A DNA stretch of 64,000 nucleotides from Paraburkholderia atlantica (GTDB lineage: Bacteria; Pseudomonadota; Gammaproteobacteria; Burkholderiales; Burkholderiaceae): contig NZ_WHNQ01000004.1 in assembly GCF_009362785.1 (NCBI RefSeq), forward strand, positions 124,001 to 188,000, given 5' to 3'. Of the stretch, positions 53,346 to 62,589 are shown piece by piece. Below the pieces are notes generated by a model, which did not search any database, was not told the origin of the DNA, and saw nothing but the letters and a program-made list of their open reading frames with translations. Numbering within the stretch: the stretch's first letter is position 1; each line of letters begins with the position of its first letter. The translations under genes were made by a program, and so were the position numbers.

Positions 53346-55715
53346 ATGTTCAACTTCGCGCTGCGAAGGCTGTCTTTTTGCGTCCGTCGTGACGCTGTCT
53401 GTTCCGCTCATCGCGGGGTTCGTCGTTCCGTTCGTTGGCCCGCGCTCGTGCCTGCTTTCGTGCCGGCTTTGGTCGCAACACCCGCGCATGCCACTGACGC
53501 CGATGCGACGCTGCCCGCCGTCAGCGTCAATGCCAGCGCAAGCGCAAGCGCCGCATCGCGCGCCGTCGACCCGAACCTGCCCGCCTCCGTCGAAACCGTC
53601 ACACGCGATCAGTTCGCGAACTGGAACGTCGTCAACACCGAGGACGTGCTCAAGTACCTGCCGAACCTCGCGGTACGCAAGCGCTTCATCGGCGACCTGA
53701 ATTCGATCATCGCGGTACGCGGCACCAGCAATACGCAGAGCGCGCGCGGCCTCGTCTATGCGGACGGTTTGCTGCTGAGCAACCTGCTCGGCAATAGCTA
53801 TTCGTTTCCGCCGCGCTGGTCGATGGTGTATCCCGACGAAATCCAGCAGGTCGACGTAATCTACGGACCGTTTTCCGCGCTGTACCCTGGCAATTCGCTC
53901 GGCGCGACCGTATTGATCAGTACGCGCATGCCGACGCAGTTCGAAGCCAACGCCGACGTCAAGGCATTCACGCAGCACTTCAGCCTGTTCGGCGTGAACC
54001 AGAGTTTCAACGGTAGCGAAGTGAGCGCGTCGCTCGGCGATCGGATCGGCAAGTTCTCATACCTGCTCGGCGTCAATCATCTCGAGAACACCAGTCAGCC
54101 GCTGCAATTCGCGACGCTCGCGCAGTCGACCACGCCGGCGAAGGCCGGCGACACGCCCGTCACCGGCGCCTATTTCTACAACAACCAGACTAATGCGCCG
54201 ACGGCTGTGCTCGGCGTGAACGGCGAAGGCATCGAGCACACGGTGCAGGACCAGTTCAAGCTGAAGATGCAGTACGACTTCACGCCGACGCTGCAGGGCG
54301 GCTTCACGCTCGCCTACTGGCACCGGACGTACAACAGCGAAACATCGACGTTCCTGCGCGACGCGAACGGCAACCCGGTGTACAGCGGCAACGTGTCGAT
54401 CAACGGCTACCACTACACGATTCCGGCTGCCGCATTCGCGCCGAGCCTCGGGCACAGCGAGAACTGGCTCTACGGCGTGTCGCTGAAAACGCGCAACGCA
54501 GTCGGCTGGAACGGCGAGGCAATCGCGTCGTATTACGACATCGGCAATAGCGTCGCACGCACCGCGAATGCCGGCGGCCCCGGCAACGGTCCCGGCACGG
54601 TGCTGTTCGGCGACGGCACCGGCTGGAAGACGCTGGACCTGCGCGGCACCTTTACGCCCGCGACAAACGAGGCGGGACTCGCCAATCACGCACTGAGCTT
54701 CGGCTACCACTACGACAACTACTTCGTCGACAACCAGACCTACAACACGCTGGCCTGGCGTGACGGCGACGCGACCTCGTTCGCCAATGCGTTCACCGGC
54801 AAGACGCAGACGCAAGCTCTCTATGCGCAGGACGCCTGGCGTTTTCTGCCGCGCTGGAAGCTCGTCTACGGCGTGCGCTATGAAGACTGGCAAGCCTACG
54901 ATGGTGCACAATCGCTGCCCGGCACGACGATCGCTTACAGCGACGCCAGCCAGCGTCACTTTTCGCCGAAGGCGTCGTTATCGTTCGATGTCAGCGACGA
55001 TCTGACTTTGCGCGCGTCGATCGGGCGCGCTTATCGCTTTCCGACCGCGAGCGAACTGTTCCAGGGGCAAATCAATGGCTCCGCGATCGTCAACAACAAT
55101 CCGCATCTGCAGCCCGAAGACGATCTGTCGAAAGAACTGAGCGCCGAATGGGCGCACTGGAATGGCGTGTTCCGCCTGTCGCTGTTTCAGGACGACGTGA
55201 AGAACACGATTTTCAGTCAGACCGACACCACCGTGATTCCGAACGTGACGAACTTCCAGAACATCGGCAAGGTTCGCTCGCGCGGCGTCGAATCGAGTTA
55301 TTCAGGCGAGGACGTGTTCGTGCACGGACTCGATCTGCTCGCGAGCGTCGCGTACACGCAGTCGAAGATCCTCGAAAACGCGCAGAATCCGGCCTCGGTC
55401 GGCAAGTACTTTTACCGCATTCCACTGTGGCGCGCGAATCTTGCCGCGACGTATCACTTCGACGCGCGCGCGGCGCTGACGCTCGCCGCGCGTTACTCGG
55501 GCCGTCAGTACAACACGCTGACGAATACCGACACGAACCCCAACGTGTTCGGCGGCACCAGCACCTACACGGTCGCCGACGCGAAGTTCACGTTCAAGCC
55601 GACGAAGCTCAGCGAACTCGGCATCGGCGTCGACAACCTGTTCGATGCGCGCTACTTCGTCTACCACCCGTATCCGGGCCGCACGTTTTATGTCGAAGCG
55701 AAGCTGCATCTCTGA
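53346..55715 (+). CDS. TonB-dependent outer-membrane receptor
   Basis: A 789-residue receptor. A long signal region (about 1-50, ending in TPAHA) is followed by a plug domain (about 80-190: ASVETVTRDQFANWNVVNTEDVLKYLPN, IAVRGTSNTQSARGLVYADG, VIYGPFSALYPGNSLGATV) and a 22-strand-type barrel ending YVEAKLHL; most receptors end in Phe or Trp, so the last Leu is a minor oddity. AAGGAAA precedes the ATG. Its neighbours, DUF2946 and a PepSY membrane protein with a His/Met-rich loop, suggest metal uptake; the ligand cannot be read from sequence and a siderophore remains possible. Confidence 0.9.
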   Translation: MFNFALRRLSFCVRRDAVCSAHRGVRRSVRWPALVPAFVPALVATPAHATDADATLPAVSVNASASASAASRAVDPNLPASVETVTRDQFANWNVVNTEDVLKYLPNLAVRKRFIGDLNSIIAVRGTSNTQSARGLVYADGLLLSNLLGNSYSFPPRWSMVYPDEIQQVDVIYGPFSALYPGNSLGATVLISTRMPTQFEANADVKAFTQHFSLFGVNQSFNGSEVSASLGDRIGKFSYLLGVNHLENTSQPLQFATLAQSTTPAKAGDTPVTGAYFYNNQTNAPTAVLGVNGEGIEHTVQDQFKLKMQYDFTPTLQGGFTLAYWHRTYNSETSTFLRDANGNPVYSGNVSINGYHYTIPAAAFAPSLGHSENWLYGVSLKTRNAVGWNGEAIASYYDIGNSVARTANAGGPGNGPGTVLFGDGTGWKTLDLRGTFTPATNEAGLANHALSFGYHYDNYFVDNQTYNTLAWRDGDATSFANAFTGKTQTQALYAQDAWRFLPRWKLVYGVRYEDWQAYDGAQSLPGTTIAYSDASQRHFSPKASLSFDVSDDLTLRASIGRAYRFPTASELFQGQINGSAIVNNNPHLQPEDDLSKELSAEWAHWNGVFRLSLFQDDVKNTIFSQTDTTVIPNVTNFQNIGKVRSRGVESSYSGEDVFVHGLDLLASVAYTQSKILENAQNPASVGKYFYRIPLWRANLAATYHFDARAALTLAARYSGRQYNTLTNTDTNPNVFGGTSTYTVADAKFTFKPTKLSELGIGVDNLFDARYFVYHPYPGRTFYVEAKLHL

Positions 55716-55751
55716 GCAACCCATCGCCCCCTTTTGCCCGACTAGGATTTC

Positions 55752-57257
55752 ATGTCCACGACTCCAACCGCCGAACCCGGACGTGCTCAGAACGGTACGA
55801 CCGCTGCCGCGACGAACGGCCCGGCACATCCAGGCTATAGAACACTGTGGCGCTGGCATTTTTACGCGGGCCTCTTCGTGATGCCGTTTCTGCTCGTGCT
55901 CGCTATCACCGGCACGCTGTATTGCTTTCAGCCGCAGATCGAGCCGCTGCTGTATCGGCAGCAAATGGTCGTCGCACCGCAAGCGGTGCCGAGACTGCCC
56001 GCCAACGTGCTGCTCGCGCGAGCGCGCGCGGCGATGCCGCCCGGCTCGGTCGCGACGACCGCGGTGATCACGCGCGATCCGCAGCGCAGCGCCGAATTCG
56101 TGTTTCGACTCGCAGATGGCACGCAGCAGAGCGTCTATCTGAATCCGTACAACGGCGATTTGTTGGGCACGCTGAGCGTCGAGCGTCGCTTGATGCAGGT
56201 GGATCGCATGATTCATCGCAAGCTGCTGCTCGGCAAGCCCGGCGAACTGCTGATGGAACTGGCCGCATGCTGGACGCTCGTGATGATCGGCACCGGCATC
56301 GCGCTATGGTGGCCACGCGGCAAATCGACCGCGCGCGCTGTGCTGCTGCCGCGCCTCGGGCTGAAAGGACGTCCGCTATGGAAAAGTCTTCATGGGGTCA
56401 TCGGCATCTGGCTCGCGCTGGGCGCGCTTGCGTTCGTCTTGACCGGTCTGCCGTGGACCGGCTCGTGGGGCAAGCAGTTCAAGGCGTTCGCGACCGCGAC
56501 GAAGCTGGGCGCGCCGCCGGGCGCGTGGGGCGGGTTGCCATTGCGCTCCAGCGTGCCGGGAGCGCAACCGGACCGCGCCGACCACGCGAGCGCCACGGGC
56601 GCCCATGCCACGCATGCCGACATGGACTCGATGCCCGGCATGGTCATGGACGACCTGCCGTTGCCGCTGACGCCGTGGGCTGCAGGCAACTTCAGCGTGC
56701 CCTCTTCTTCGGCCAGCGACGCGGCGCAGCCGCTGTCGCTCGGCCATATCGTCGCGCTCGCCGCGTCGCTCGGCATCACGGACGGCTACAGCATCGTGCT
56801 GCCGAACTCCGCAACCGGCGTCTACACGCTTTCCTGGTTCCCCGCGAATCCGCGAGATGAACGCACGCTGTACGTCGACCAATACAGCGGCGCGATCCTG
56901 AAGGACATTCGCTACGGCGATTACGGCGCGATCGCGAAGGCCGTGTCGTACGGCACGTCGCTGCATATGGGGCGCTACTTCGGCGTCGCGAATCAGATAC
57001 TGTGCGCGGCCATTTCGGTCGGCCTTGCCGCGCTCGCTGCGACCGGCTTCGTGATGTGGTGGAAACGCCGGCCGCAACGCTCGCTCGGCGCGCCGTCGCG
57101 CGAGCGCGCCGCGCCGCCGATGCGTGGCTGGAAAGCCGGCCTCGTGCTGCTCGGCGTCGTTTTCCCGCTGATGGGCGCAACGCTCGTCGCGGTATGGCTG
57201 CTCGACCGGCTGGCTTTCGGCCGTGACTCACGACCGGAATTGAACGAAGTTGCATGA
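55752..57257 (+). CDS. PepSY-domain inner-membrane protein with a His/Met-rich periplasmic loop
   Basis: A 501-residue protein of the PepSY-associated membrane family. Membrane segments are near 38-58, 168-188, 212-235, 402-425 and 465-487; PepSY parts lie around 90-150 and 325-380. LWRWHFYAGLF, MIHRKLLLGKPG and SLHGVIGIW carry the conserved histidines of the family, proposed to hold haem or reduce ferric chelates. A loop at 274-301 is rich in His, Met and Asp (ATHADMDSMPGMVMDD), suited to binding copper. It follows the receptor by 36 bases in one operon. Transfer or reduction of an imported metal is the best inference. Confidence 0.87.
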   Translation: MSTTPTAEPGRAQNGTTAAATNGPAHPGYRTLWRWHFYAGLFVMPFLLVLAITGTLYCFQPQIEPLLYRQQMVVAPQAVPRLPANVLLARARAAMPPGSVATTAVITRDPQRSAEFVFRLADGTQQSVYLNPYNGDLLGTLSVERRLMQVDRMIHRKLLLGKPGELLMELAACWTLVMIGTGIALWWPRGKSTARAVLLPRLGLKGRPLWKSLHGVIGIWLALGALAFVLTGLPWTGSWGKQFKAFATATKLGAPPGAWGGLPLRSSVPGAQPDRADHASATGAHATHADMDSMPGMVMDDLPLPLTPWAAGNFSVPSSSASDAAQPLSLGHIVALAASLGITDGYSIVLPNSATGVYTLSWFPANPRDERTLYVDQYSGAILKDIRYGDYGAIAKAVSYGTSLHMGRYFGVANQILCAAISVGLAALAATGFVMWWKRRPQRSLGAPSRERAAPPMRGWKAGLVLLGVVFPLMGATLVAVWLLDRLAFGRDSRPELNEVA

Positions 57258-57358
57258 GACCCAGCGCAAACCGCGTCGGCGCCGCTTGCGTCTCGCGACC
57301 GTTTGCGATACATTTTGCTCGTTTATGATCGGTTTGCACCGAAACGGAGAGGGGACCC

Positions 57359-58153
57359 ATGCAGCGAACCCGGGAAGAAGCGATCAACGGGCTACTGCCC
57401 GAGCAGCGCGAAGCGCTGATTCTGGAGCGATTGCGCTCGCATGGTCGGGTGCTCGCGGCCGAGCTTGCCGCCGAGTTGCAGATCTCCGAGCACACGGTGC
57501 GCCGCCATCTGCGCGATCTCGCCGATCAGGGGCACTGCAAGCGCGTGTACGGCGGCGCGCTGCTGATGTCGCCCGCCGACAAACCCGCGGCGCTCCGGAT
57601 GAACGAGGCCGTCGATCGCAAGGCACGGCTTGCCGCGGCGGCTGTATCGATCGTTCGTCCGAAGCAGATCGTGCTGCTCGACGCGGGCTCGACCAACGTC
57701 GCGATCGCGGCGGCGCTGCCCGACAACGCCGGCCTGACCGTCGTCACGAATTCGCCTGAGGCATGCGCGCGGCTGCTGAACCGGCCGGGAATCGACGTGA
57801 TACTGATCGGCGGCCGCATCGCCGGGGGCGCGGCGGGCTCGCTCGGCGCGACCGCGCTGCTGCAAATCCAGCAGATCCGCGCGGACCTCTGTTTTCTCGG
57901 CGCCTGCGCCTTCGATCCCGACGAAGGCGTCGCCGCATTCGACGCTGAAGACGCTGAACTGAAACGCGCGATGGTCAAAGCGAGCGGCCAGATTGCCATC
58001 GCGCTGACCTCGGAAAAGCTGATCACAGCGGCGCCTTTTGCGGTAGCGCCGGCTGCGTCGGTCGATCATCTGTGCGTCGAAGCAGACGTACCGGGCGCGC
58101 GTGTCGCGAGCCTCAAGGCCGTCTGCGACAACGTGATGGTGGCACGCCCATGA
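57359..58153 (+). CDS. DeoR-family transcriptional regulator
   Basis: A 264-residue regulator. The N-terminal helix-turn-helix (about 20-75) reads RSHGRVLAAELAAELQISEHTVRRHLRDLADQG with the VYGGAL wing; the C-terminal sugar-phosphate sensor domain follows, with LLDAGSTN and IGGRIAGG typical of the DeoR/GlpR group. A Shine-Dalgarno GGAGAGG precedes the ATG. Its stop overlaps the start of the following MFS gene (ATGA), so it probably regulates that transporter in response to a phosphorylated sugar. Confidence 0.9.
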   Translation: MQRTREEAINGLLPEQREALILERLRSHGRVLAAELAAELQISEHTVRRHLRDLADQGHCKRVYGGALLMSPADKPAALRMNEAVDRKARLAAAAVSIVRPKQIVLLDAGSTNVAIAAALPDNAGLTVVTNSPEACARLLNRPGIDVILIGGRIAGGAAGSLGATALLQIQQIRADLCFLGACAFDPDEGVAAFDAEDAELKRAMVKASGQIAIALTSEKLITAAPFAVAPAASVDHLCVEADVPGARVASLKAVCDNVMVARP

Positions 58154-59295
58154 ACTCACTCGTCAGGGAACGCATCGCGACGCTCGCCGTCTTCCTTGCC
58201 AACGGTTTCGGCATCGGCGCATGGGCGGTCGAGGTGCCGCGCATCAAGGAAAGTCTGGCGCTCAGCGACACCTCGCTCGGTGTCGCGCTGTTCTGCTTCG
58301 CGCTCGGCGCCATCGTTGCGATGCCGCTCGCGGGACAGCTCGCGCCGCGCGTCGGCAGCGGCCGCGCCACCGCGCTGCTCGGCGCGGCATTCGCGATCGC
58401 GCTGCCGCTGCCCGCGGTCGCGCCCGGCATGCTGTCGTTGTGCGTGGTGCTGTTTGCGCTCGGCGCGTCGAACGGCGCACTCGACGTGTCGATGAACGGT
58501 CATGCGAGCGCGATCGAAACTCGCTGGCGCGCGCCGATCATGTCGTCGTTTCATGCCGCGTGGAGCGCGGGCGGCCTGCTTGGCGCAGCGAGCGGCGCGA
58601 TGCTGCAGAAAGGCGGCGTCGGCGTCGTGGGCGGGCTGCTCGTCCCCGATCTGTTCATCGCGGCCCTGATCATTTTCGCTGCATGGTTTGCGTTGCGCGA
58701 TATCGGTCCGCGCGCGACCGCCGCGTCGAGCGGCTTCGCATGGCCGGACAGCGGCGTGATGAAACTGGCGCTGCTCGCGTTCATGTGCATGCTCGTCGAA
58801 GGCGCGGTGGCCGACTGGAGCGCGGTGTACCTGCGCTCCACGCTGAACCAGGAAGCGAGCATTGCCGCGATCGGCTACTCCGCGTTCGCGTTTTCGATGG
58901 CGGCCTGCCGGATCGCAGGCGATGCGTCGGTGCGACGCTTCGGTTCGAGCAAGGTCGTCGCGCTCGGCGGTCTGATCGCGTTCGCCGGGCTCGCGCTGGT
59001 GCTGAGCCTGCCGACGGTGCTGACCGCTTGCGTCGGCTTCGCGATGGTTGGCATCGGTCTCGCGAATATCGTTCCGGTGATTTTCAGCGCAGCGGGCCGG
59101 TCGAGCGCGACGCCGGCGATCGGCGTGTCGATGGCGGCCACGTTCGGCTATGCGGGCTTTCTGGTCGGGCCGCCGCTGATCGGTTTCGGCGCTGGCGTGC
59201 TCGGTTTGCGCGCGGCGTTGGGTGTGCTCGTAATGGCCACGCTGATCGTGTCGCTGCTGGGCGGCAAGGCGGTGCGCGGAGCGCAACCCGCTTAG
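58150..59295 (+). CDS. MFS transporter (YbjJ-like), coupled to the DeoR regulator
   Basis: A 381-residue inner-membrane carrier with about 12 segments. Family features are LANGFGIGAWAVEVPRIKESLALSD at the N-terminus, GASNGALDVSMNGHASAIE and SSFHAAWSAGGLLGAASGA, and a LGLRAALGVLVMATL end; these recall the YbjJ branch. The ATGA overlap with the DeoR gene at 58150 sets the start. A sugar or sugar-derived substrate is inferred only from the DeoR partner. It is convergent with the sterol-desaturase-like gene. Confidence 0.88.
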   Translation: MNSLVRERIATLAVFLANGFGIGAWAVEVPRIKESLALSDTSLGVALFCFALGAIVAMPLAGQLAPRVGSGRATALLGAAFAIALPLPAVAPGMLSLCVVLFALGASNGALDVSMNGHASAIETRWRAPIMSSFHAAWSAGGLLGAASGAMLQKGGVGVVGGLLVPDLFIAALIIFAAWFALRDIGPRATAASSGFAWPDSGVMKLALLAFMCMLVEGAVADWSAVYLRSTLNQEASIAAIGYSAFAFSMAACRIAGDASVRRFGSSKVVALGGLIAFAGLALVLSLPTVLTACVGFAMVGIGLANIVPVIFSAAGRSSATPAIGVSMAATFGYAGFLVGPPLIGFGAGVLGLRAALGVLVMATLIVSLLGGKAVRGAQPA

Positions 59296-59301
59296 CCCGC
59301 G

Positions 59302-60168
59302 CTATTTCGCTTTCTTGTCGAGCACCGCAAGCGGCTTGCGAACGGGTAACGCATCGCGTCCCGCATGCTGACCCAACGGCCAGCTGAACGCGCCGAGCAA
59401 CGAGCTCGGCTGCGTGCCATCGTCGAGACCGGTGGCCGGCCACTCGTGTTTCGCGGGCACCCAGCGCGTGCCGAACACGTGATCCCACATCGGCAATAAC
59501 TGCGTGAAGTTGTGGTTAAGATGCTCGGCGCGAATCGAGTGATGCAAGCGGTGATACTGCGGATTGTTGACCCACGTGACGTAGCGGCCGAGGTCCACGC
59601 GCAAGTTCAGATGCGCGAAGTAGTTGCCGAACATGAATACGATCGACGTCGCACCGACGATCCACGGCTCGACCTTGAACAGTACGCCGACGAGCGGATA
59701 AAGCAGGCAGCCCTTGATGAGCACTTCGATCCAGTGATGCCGCAACGTGATCGTCACGTTGAAATCGACCGCGCTATGGTGCAGCGAATGCAGCTTCCAC
59801 AGGATGGGCCACGTGTGCTGCAAACGATGAAACGCGTATTCGAGACAATCGATCGTCAGCAGCACGATCACGAACGAAGCGAGCGCGCCCCACCCGTGCG
59901 ACACCAGCACCACCATGCCGCCGCCGAGCGCATTCACGATCGCGACGCTTGCGGCCGCGGTCAGCGGCTTCGTGGCTTCCACCAACGCCAGATACAGGCC
60001 CGCATAAGCCATGTTCAGACGCTGCCCCGCGCGCGATTGCAGCAATGCGGCCGGCCAGCGACGCTCGAGCAACGCGCCGAGTCCCATCATGACCAGCACG
60101 AGCGCATAGCCTTGCAGCCACAGGCTCGCGTGGTGCAGCAATGCCGGAAACGGGCTCGACGCTAACAT
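59302..60168 (-). CDS. Sterol desaturase/fatty acid hydroxylase family protein
   Basis: A 288-residue membrane di-iron hydroxylase. The His clusters are in order: HRLQH near residue 114, HSLHH near 127, and HRLHHSIRAEHLNHNF with MWDHVFGT near 206-236. About four to five hydrophobic segments surround them. AGGGAA precedes the ATG at 60168. Substrates in this family range from sterols and hopanoids to fatty-acyl and ornithine lipids; none can be chosen here. It is convergent with the MFS gene, 6 bases apart. Confidence 0.88.
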   Translation of the reverse strand: MLASSPFPALLHHASLWLQGYALVLVMMGLGALLERRWPAALLQSRAGQRLNMAYAGLYLALVEATKPLTAAASVAIVNALGGGMVVLVSHGWGALASFVIVLLTIDCLEYAFHRLQHTWPILWKLHSLHHSAVDFNVTITLRHHWIEVLIKGCLLYPLVGVLFKVEPWIVGATSIVFMFGNYFAHLNLRVDLGRYVTWVNNPQYHRLHHSIRAEHLNHNFTQLLPMWDHVFGTRWVPAKHEWPATGLDDGTQPSSLLGAFSWPLGQHAGRDALPVRKPLAVLDKKAK

Positions 60169-60832
60169 GGCATTCCCTGATGCAGCGGCTGCATACCGTG
60201 TAGAGGAGCGTTAGCATGATCTTCGCAGCCCGCCGGTCCGCGCGCAAGCGCCCTTTCGCTCGGACCGCCGCGCATTCGGCTTGACCCGCAAGCACGGAAA
60301 AAAATGGCGGGGTCATCGCTTCACGCCGTCACGATCGTGAGCCGACGTTAGATACAACCGTATCGTCCGCGCGCGTCGTCGTTGTTTGTCGACATCCGTT
60401 TGGTGTGGCCCCGCCGTACTTCGCATGTTGCGCCAAGCTCCCCGAGCGCGAATCGCGAAGACGTTTGCTGCCGTCGGCATTTATTCACTGCGTGAAATTC
60501 CGGCTGCAACATGTGTAGTTCTTGTGCCGGTCTTATTGCAACCGCTATGCCATGCTGGAACAAAGCGTTGCCAGTTAAGGACGGATGCGTTCCGATGCAC
60601 TTCGAAGCGGGCCTGATCGCACGTGATGCATCGAAAATGAGACGCCGCGTGAATGCTTCGACGAGTTCGTGCCGGTTCGCACACATCGTTCGACGCACGC
60701 GGGAATACCCGAACGCGCATTGACAGGCCATGGTTTGCGACACGTACCGGCCAGAATTGCCGGCGCATGATGCGACGAAACAATACCGGGTCATGCGGAC
60801 CGACGTGTCGCAAAGTTGAGACGACAAATGGC
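60169..60832. other. Intergenic region without a confident gene
   Basis: About 660 bases between the hydroxylase (reading away) and the end of the M23 peptidase gene. Codon-like frames exist on both strands (60348-60827 minus, 159 codons; 60386-60616 plus) but have no domain, no signal peptide, no ribosome site that convinces, and Cys/Arg-rich composition typical of shadows. I see no RNA gene. Confidence 0.45.
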
Positions 60833-61840
60833 TTACAGCAGCGCGGTCAATTGCGCGACCCGCAACTCGAACAGCCGTAATTCATCCGCGGCAAGCGACT
60901 TCTTCTGCGGCAGGTCGACCTTGAGCGGGTCCTGCGGCACATCGTCCACGTGAACCTCGAAATGCAGATGCGGTCCGGTCGTCCAACCGGTCTTGCCCAC
61001 ATAGCCGATCACCTGATCGCGCACGACGCGGCTGCCTGCGCGCAGTCCTTTCGCGAAGTGCGACAGATGCGCGAACGTCGTCGAAAACGGTGCGGGGTTC
61101 TGAATGACGACCACATTGCCATAACCGGACTGACGACCGACAAAACGGATCACGCCACGCGCGGTCGCCCGCACGGGTGTGCCGGCCGGCGCCGCAAGAT
61201 CGACGCCGTCATGACTTTGCCAACGATGCACTACCGGATCGAAGCGGCGCAGCGAGAAAGCCGACGACACGCGCGTGAAGTCGAGCGGATAGCGCTCGAA
61301 CGCGGGCCCCGTGCTGACGCCGTCTTTCGAGTAGTAGTGCGGTTGACCTTGCGGATTCTTGTGAAGGAACACGTCGTGCGCGCTCGAGCCTCGTACGATG
61401 CGCACCGCGAGCGGTTCGCGCGCTGCGCCTTTGCCGTTGTCGCTACTGGTGTCGAATACGGCGCTCACGCGGTCGCCAGCTTTCAGATCGCGCGACAAAT
61501 CGAGTTCGTCGCGAAACGCGCGCGACAGAATCGCTGTGGTGCCCGCATCGATGCCAAGGCTCTGCGCGGCCGCCGCGAAGGTGCGCTCGACCGGCGCTTC
61601 CCTCACGGTGAACGTAGGGGCTTGCGCAGCCGGCACCGCCGGCGGAGGTGCCGACGCCGATCCCGGCGCGCGGGCAATGGCCGTCGTCGAGTCCTTGCTC
61701 CGAAGCGACACGTCGGGTTCGTCGTTGCGCGCGGCGCGTTCGTGAGTGACGAGATAGGCAGCGCACACCGAGCTCATTGCGCATACGACAATGATTTTGC
61801 TGGCGCGTCCCGGCAAAAGACGAGCTACAGATAGAGGCAT
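60833..61840 (-). CDS. M23-family peptidoglycan endopeptidase (MepM-like)
   Basis: A 335-residue exported protein: one N-terminal membrane anchor (about 10-32), an Ala/Pro-rich linker, a middle OapA/LysM-like part (ILSRAFRDELDLSRDLKAGDRVSAVF), and a C-terminal M23 domain with zinc ligands H210 and D214 in SHDGVDLAAPAGTPV and the HLH pair (291-293) in GPHLHFEVH. It would cleave peptide cross-links in the cell wall. The ATG at 61840 lacks a good ribosome site; a GTG at 61885 in frame is an alternative. A PmrA-type box lies about 130 bases upstream. Confidence 0.9.
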   Translation of the reverse strand: MPLSVARLLPGRASKIIVVCAMSSVCAAYLVTHERAARNDEPDVSLRSKDSTTAIARAPGSASAPPPAVPAAQAPTFTVREAPVERTFAAAAQSLGIDAGTTAILSRAFRDELDLSRDLKAGDRVSAVFDTSSDNGKGAAREPLAVRIVRGSSAHDVFLHKNPQGQPHYYSKDGVSTGPAFERYPLDFTRVSSAFSLRRFDPVVHRWQSHDGVDLAAPAGTPVRATARGVIRFVGRQSGYGNVVVIQNPAPFSTTFAHLSHFAKGLRAGSRVVRDQVIGYVGKTGWTTGPHLHFEVHVDDVPQDPLKVDLPQKKSLAADELRLFELRVAQLTALL

Positions 61841-61946
61841 GTTCAAGAACGACTGTCGACCGTCGCATGCGCGAAAGGCACGCACGACGAGGTGGTTTCG
61901 TTGAATTAGCGTCTGCTGGCACTGCGTTAGACGCTGTATGAGGCTC

Positions 61947-61991
61947 GGGGCAGCCTAGGGTCGCTTTCTTAAGTCAGCCTTAAGCTGCCCC
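61947..61991. promoter_or_regulatory. PmrA/BasR-type box within a larger dyad, upstream of the M23 peptidase gene
   Basis: CTTAAG (61968-61973), 5 bases, CTTAAG (61979-61984): an exact match to the direct-repeat pattern YTTAAK-N5-YTTAAK recognised by PmrA/BasR-type response regulators. It sits inside a dyad with arms GGGGCAGC (61947-61954) and GCTGCCCC (61984-61991). It lies upstream of the gene on the minus strand. No clear -10 element was found, so activity is unproven. Confidence 0.45.
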
Positions 61992-62062
61992 CCAAATGAA
62001 GCTGGGACGCCGCGAGAGAACGAGTCGGAATATTCGGCTCGCTTGCGCGGACGTCAGCCGAC

Positions 62063-62290
62063 TCAAGACAACGAAGCAAGCATGTTCGACAGACGCCGGA
62101 CATGGGCCTTGAATGCATCGCTCGTTTCGCGGTTCGTGGTGGGATTCAGATGCGAGCTTTCGGCGAGTTGCGCCTGCTCGTGAAAGTCGTTGGCGATTCT
62201 GCGCTTGATGTCGTCAGGCAGCGACCGCACGATGGAGACCAGCAAAGCCTCTTCGGCATGCAACATGCCGTGAATCGAATGTGTGTCCAT
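62063..62290 (-). CDS. Small hypothetical protein
   Basis: A 75-residue, mostly helical, acidic and His-containing protein (MDTHSIHGMLHAEEALLVSIVRSLPDD start). GGAGG lies 8 bases before the ATG, which supports it as a gene. No domain recognised. It is the most downstream of three small minus-strand genes and lies just upstream of the M23 peptidase gene. Confidence 0.65.
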   Translation of the reverse strand: MDTHSIHGMLHAEEALLVSIVRSLPDDIKRRIANDFHEQAQLAESSHLNPTTNRETSDAFKAHVRRLSNMLASLS

Positions 62291-62387
62291 ACGAGAACCT
62301 CCGGGGGGAACATCGTCGGTGCCGGCCGGCAGTGGCGCCGGCGCTCCTCATGTTACCCCGTTGATTCCGAGTCGTTGGGCGTGCGAG

Positions 62388-62531
62388 TTACTCGGCGATC
62401 GAATAGCGTGACGGATGGGCACGCGGCCGTTCTGCCTCACGCTCGACGCGGGGACTCGCGCCGCGGATGAACAGGACCGCGCAAAAAGCGACCATGGCCC
62501 AAATGCAAAGAATGACGGTCAACGTGCTCAT
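62388..62531 (-). CDS. Very small membrane protein
   Basis: A 47-residue protein: MSTLTVILCIWAMVAFCAVLFIRGAS is a single membrane segment, followed by an Arg/Glu-rich cytoplasmic or periplasmic tail ending in RYSIAE. Only a weak ribosome site (GGAA) is seen, and the frame is open 34 codons further upstream. The clean segment-plus-charged-tail layout and its position between two other small co-directional genes argue for a real gene. Function unknown. Confidence 0.5.
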   Translation of the reverse strand: MSTLTVILCIWAMVAFCAVLFIRGASPRVEREAERPRAHPSRYSIAE

Positions 62532-62589
62532 GTCAGTTTCCGGAACTTCGGGACTACAGGTTGGTACGGTGTTGCTGCCGCGTTCGCCG

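Noticed and set aside
60348..60827. 159-codon minus-strand frame between the hydroxylase and M23 genes
   Set aside because: No domain, no clear ribosome site, many cysteines and arginines scattered as in non-coding frames.
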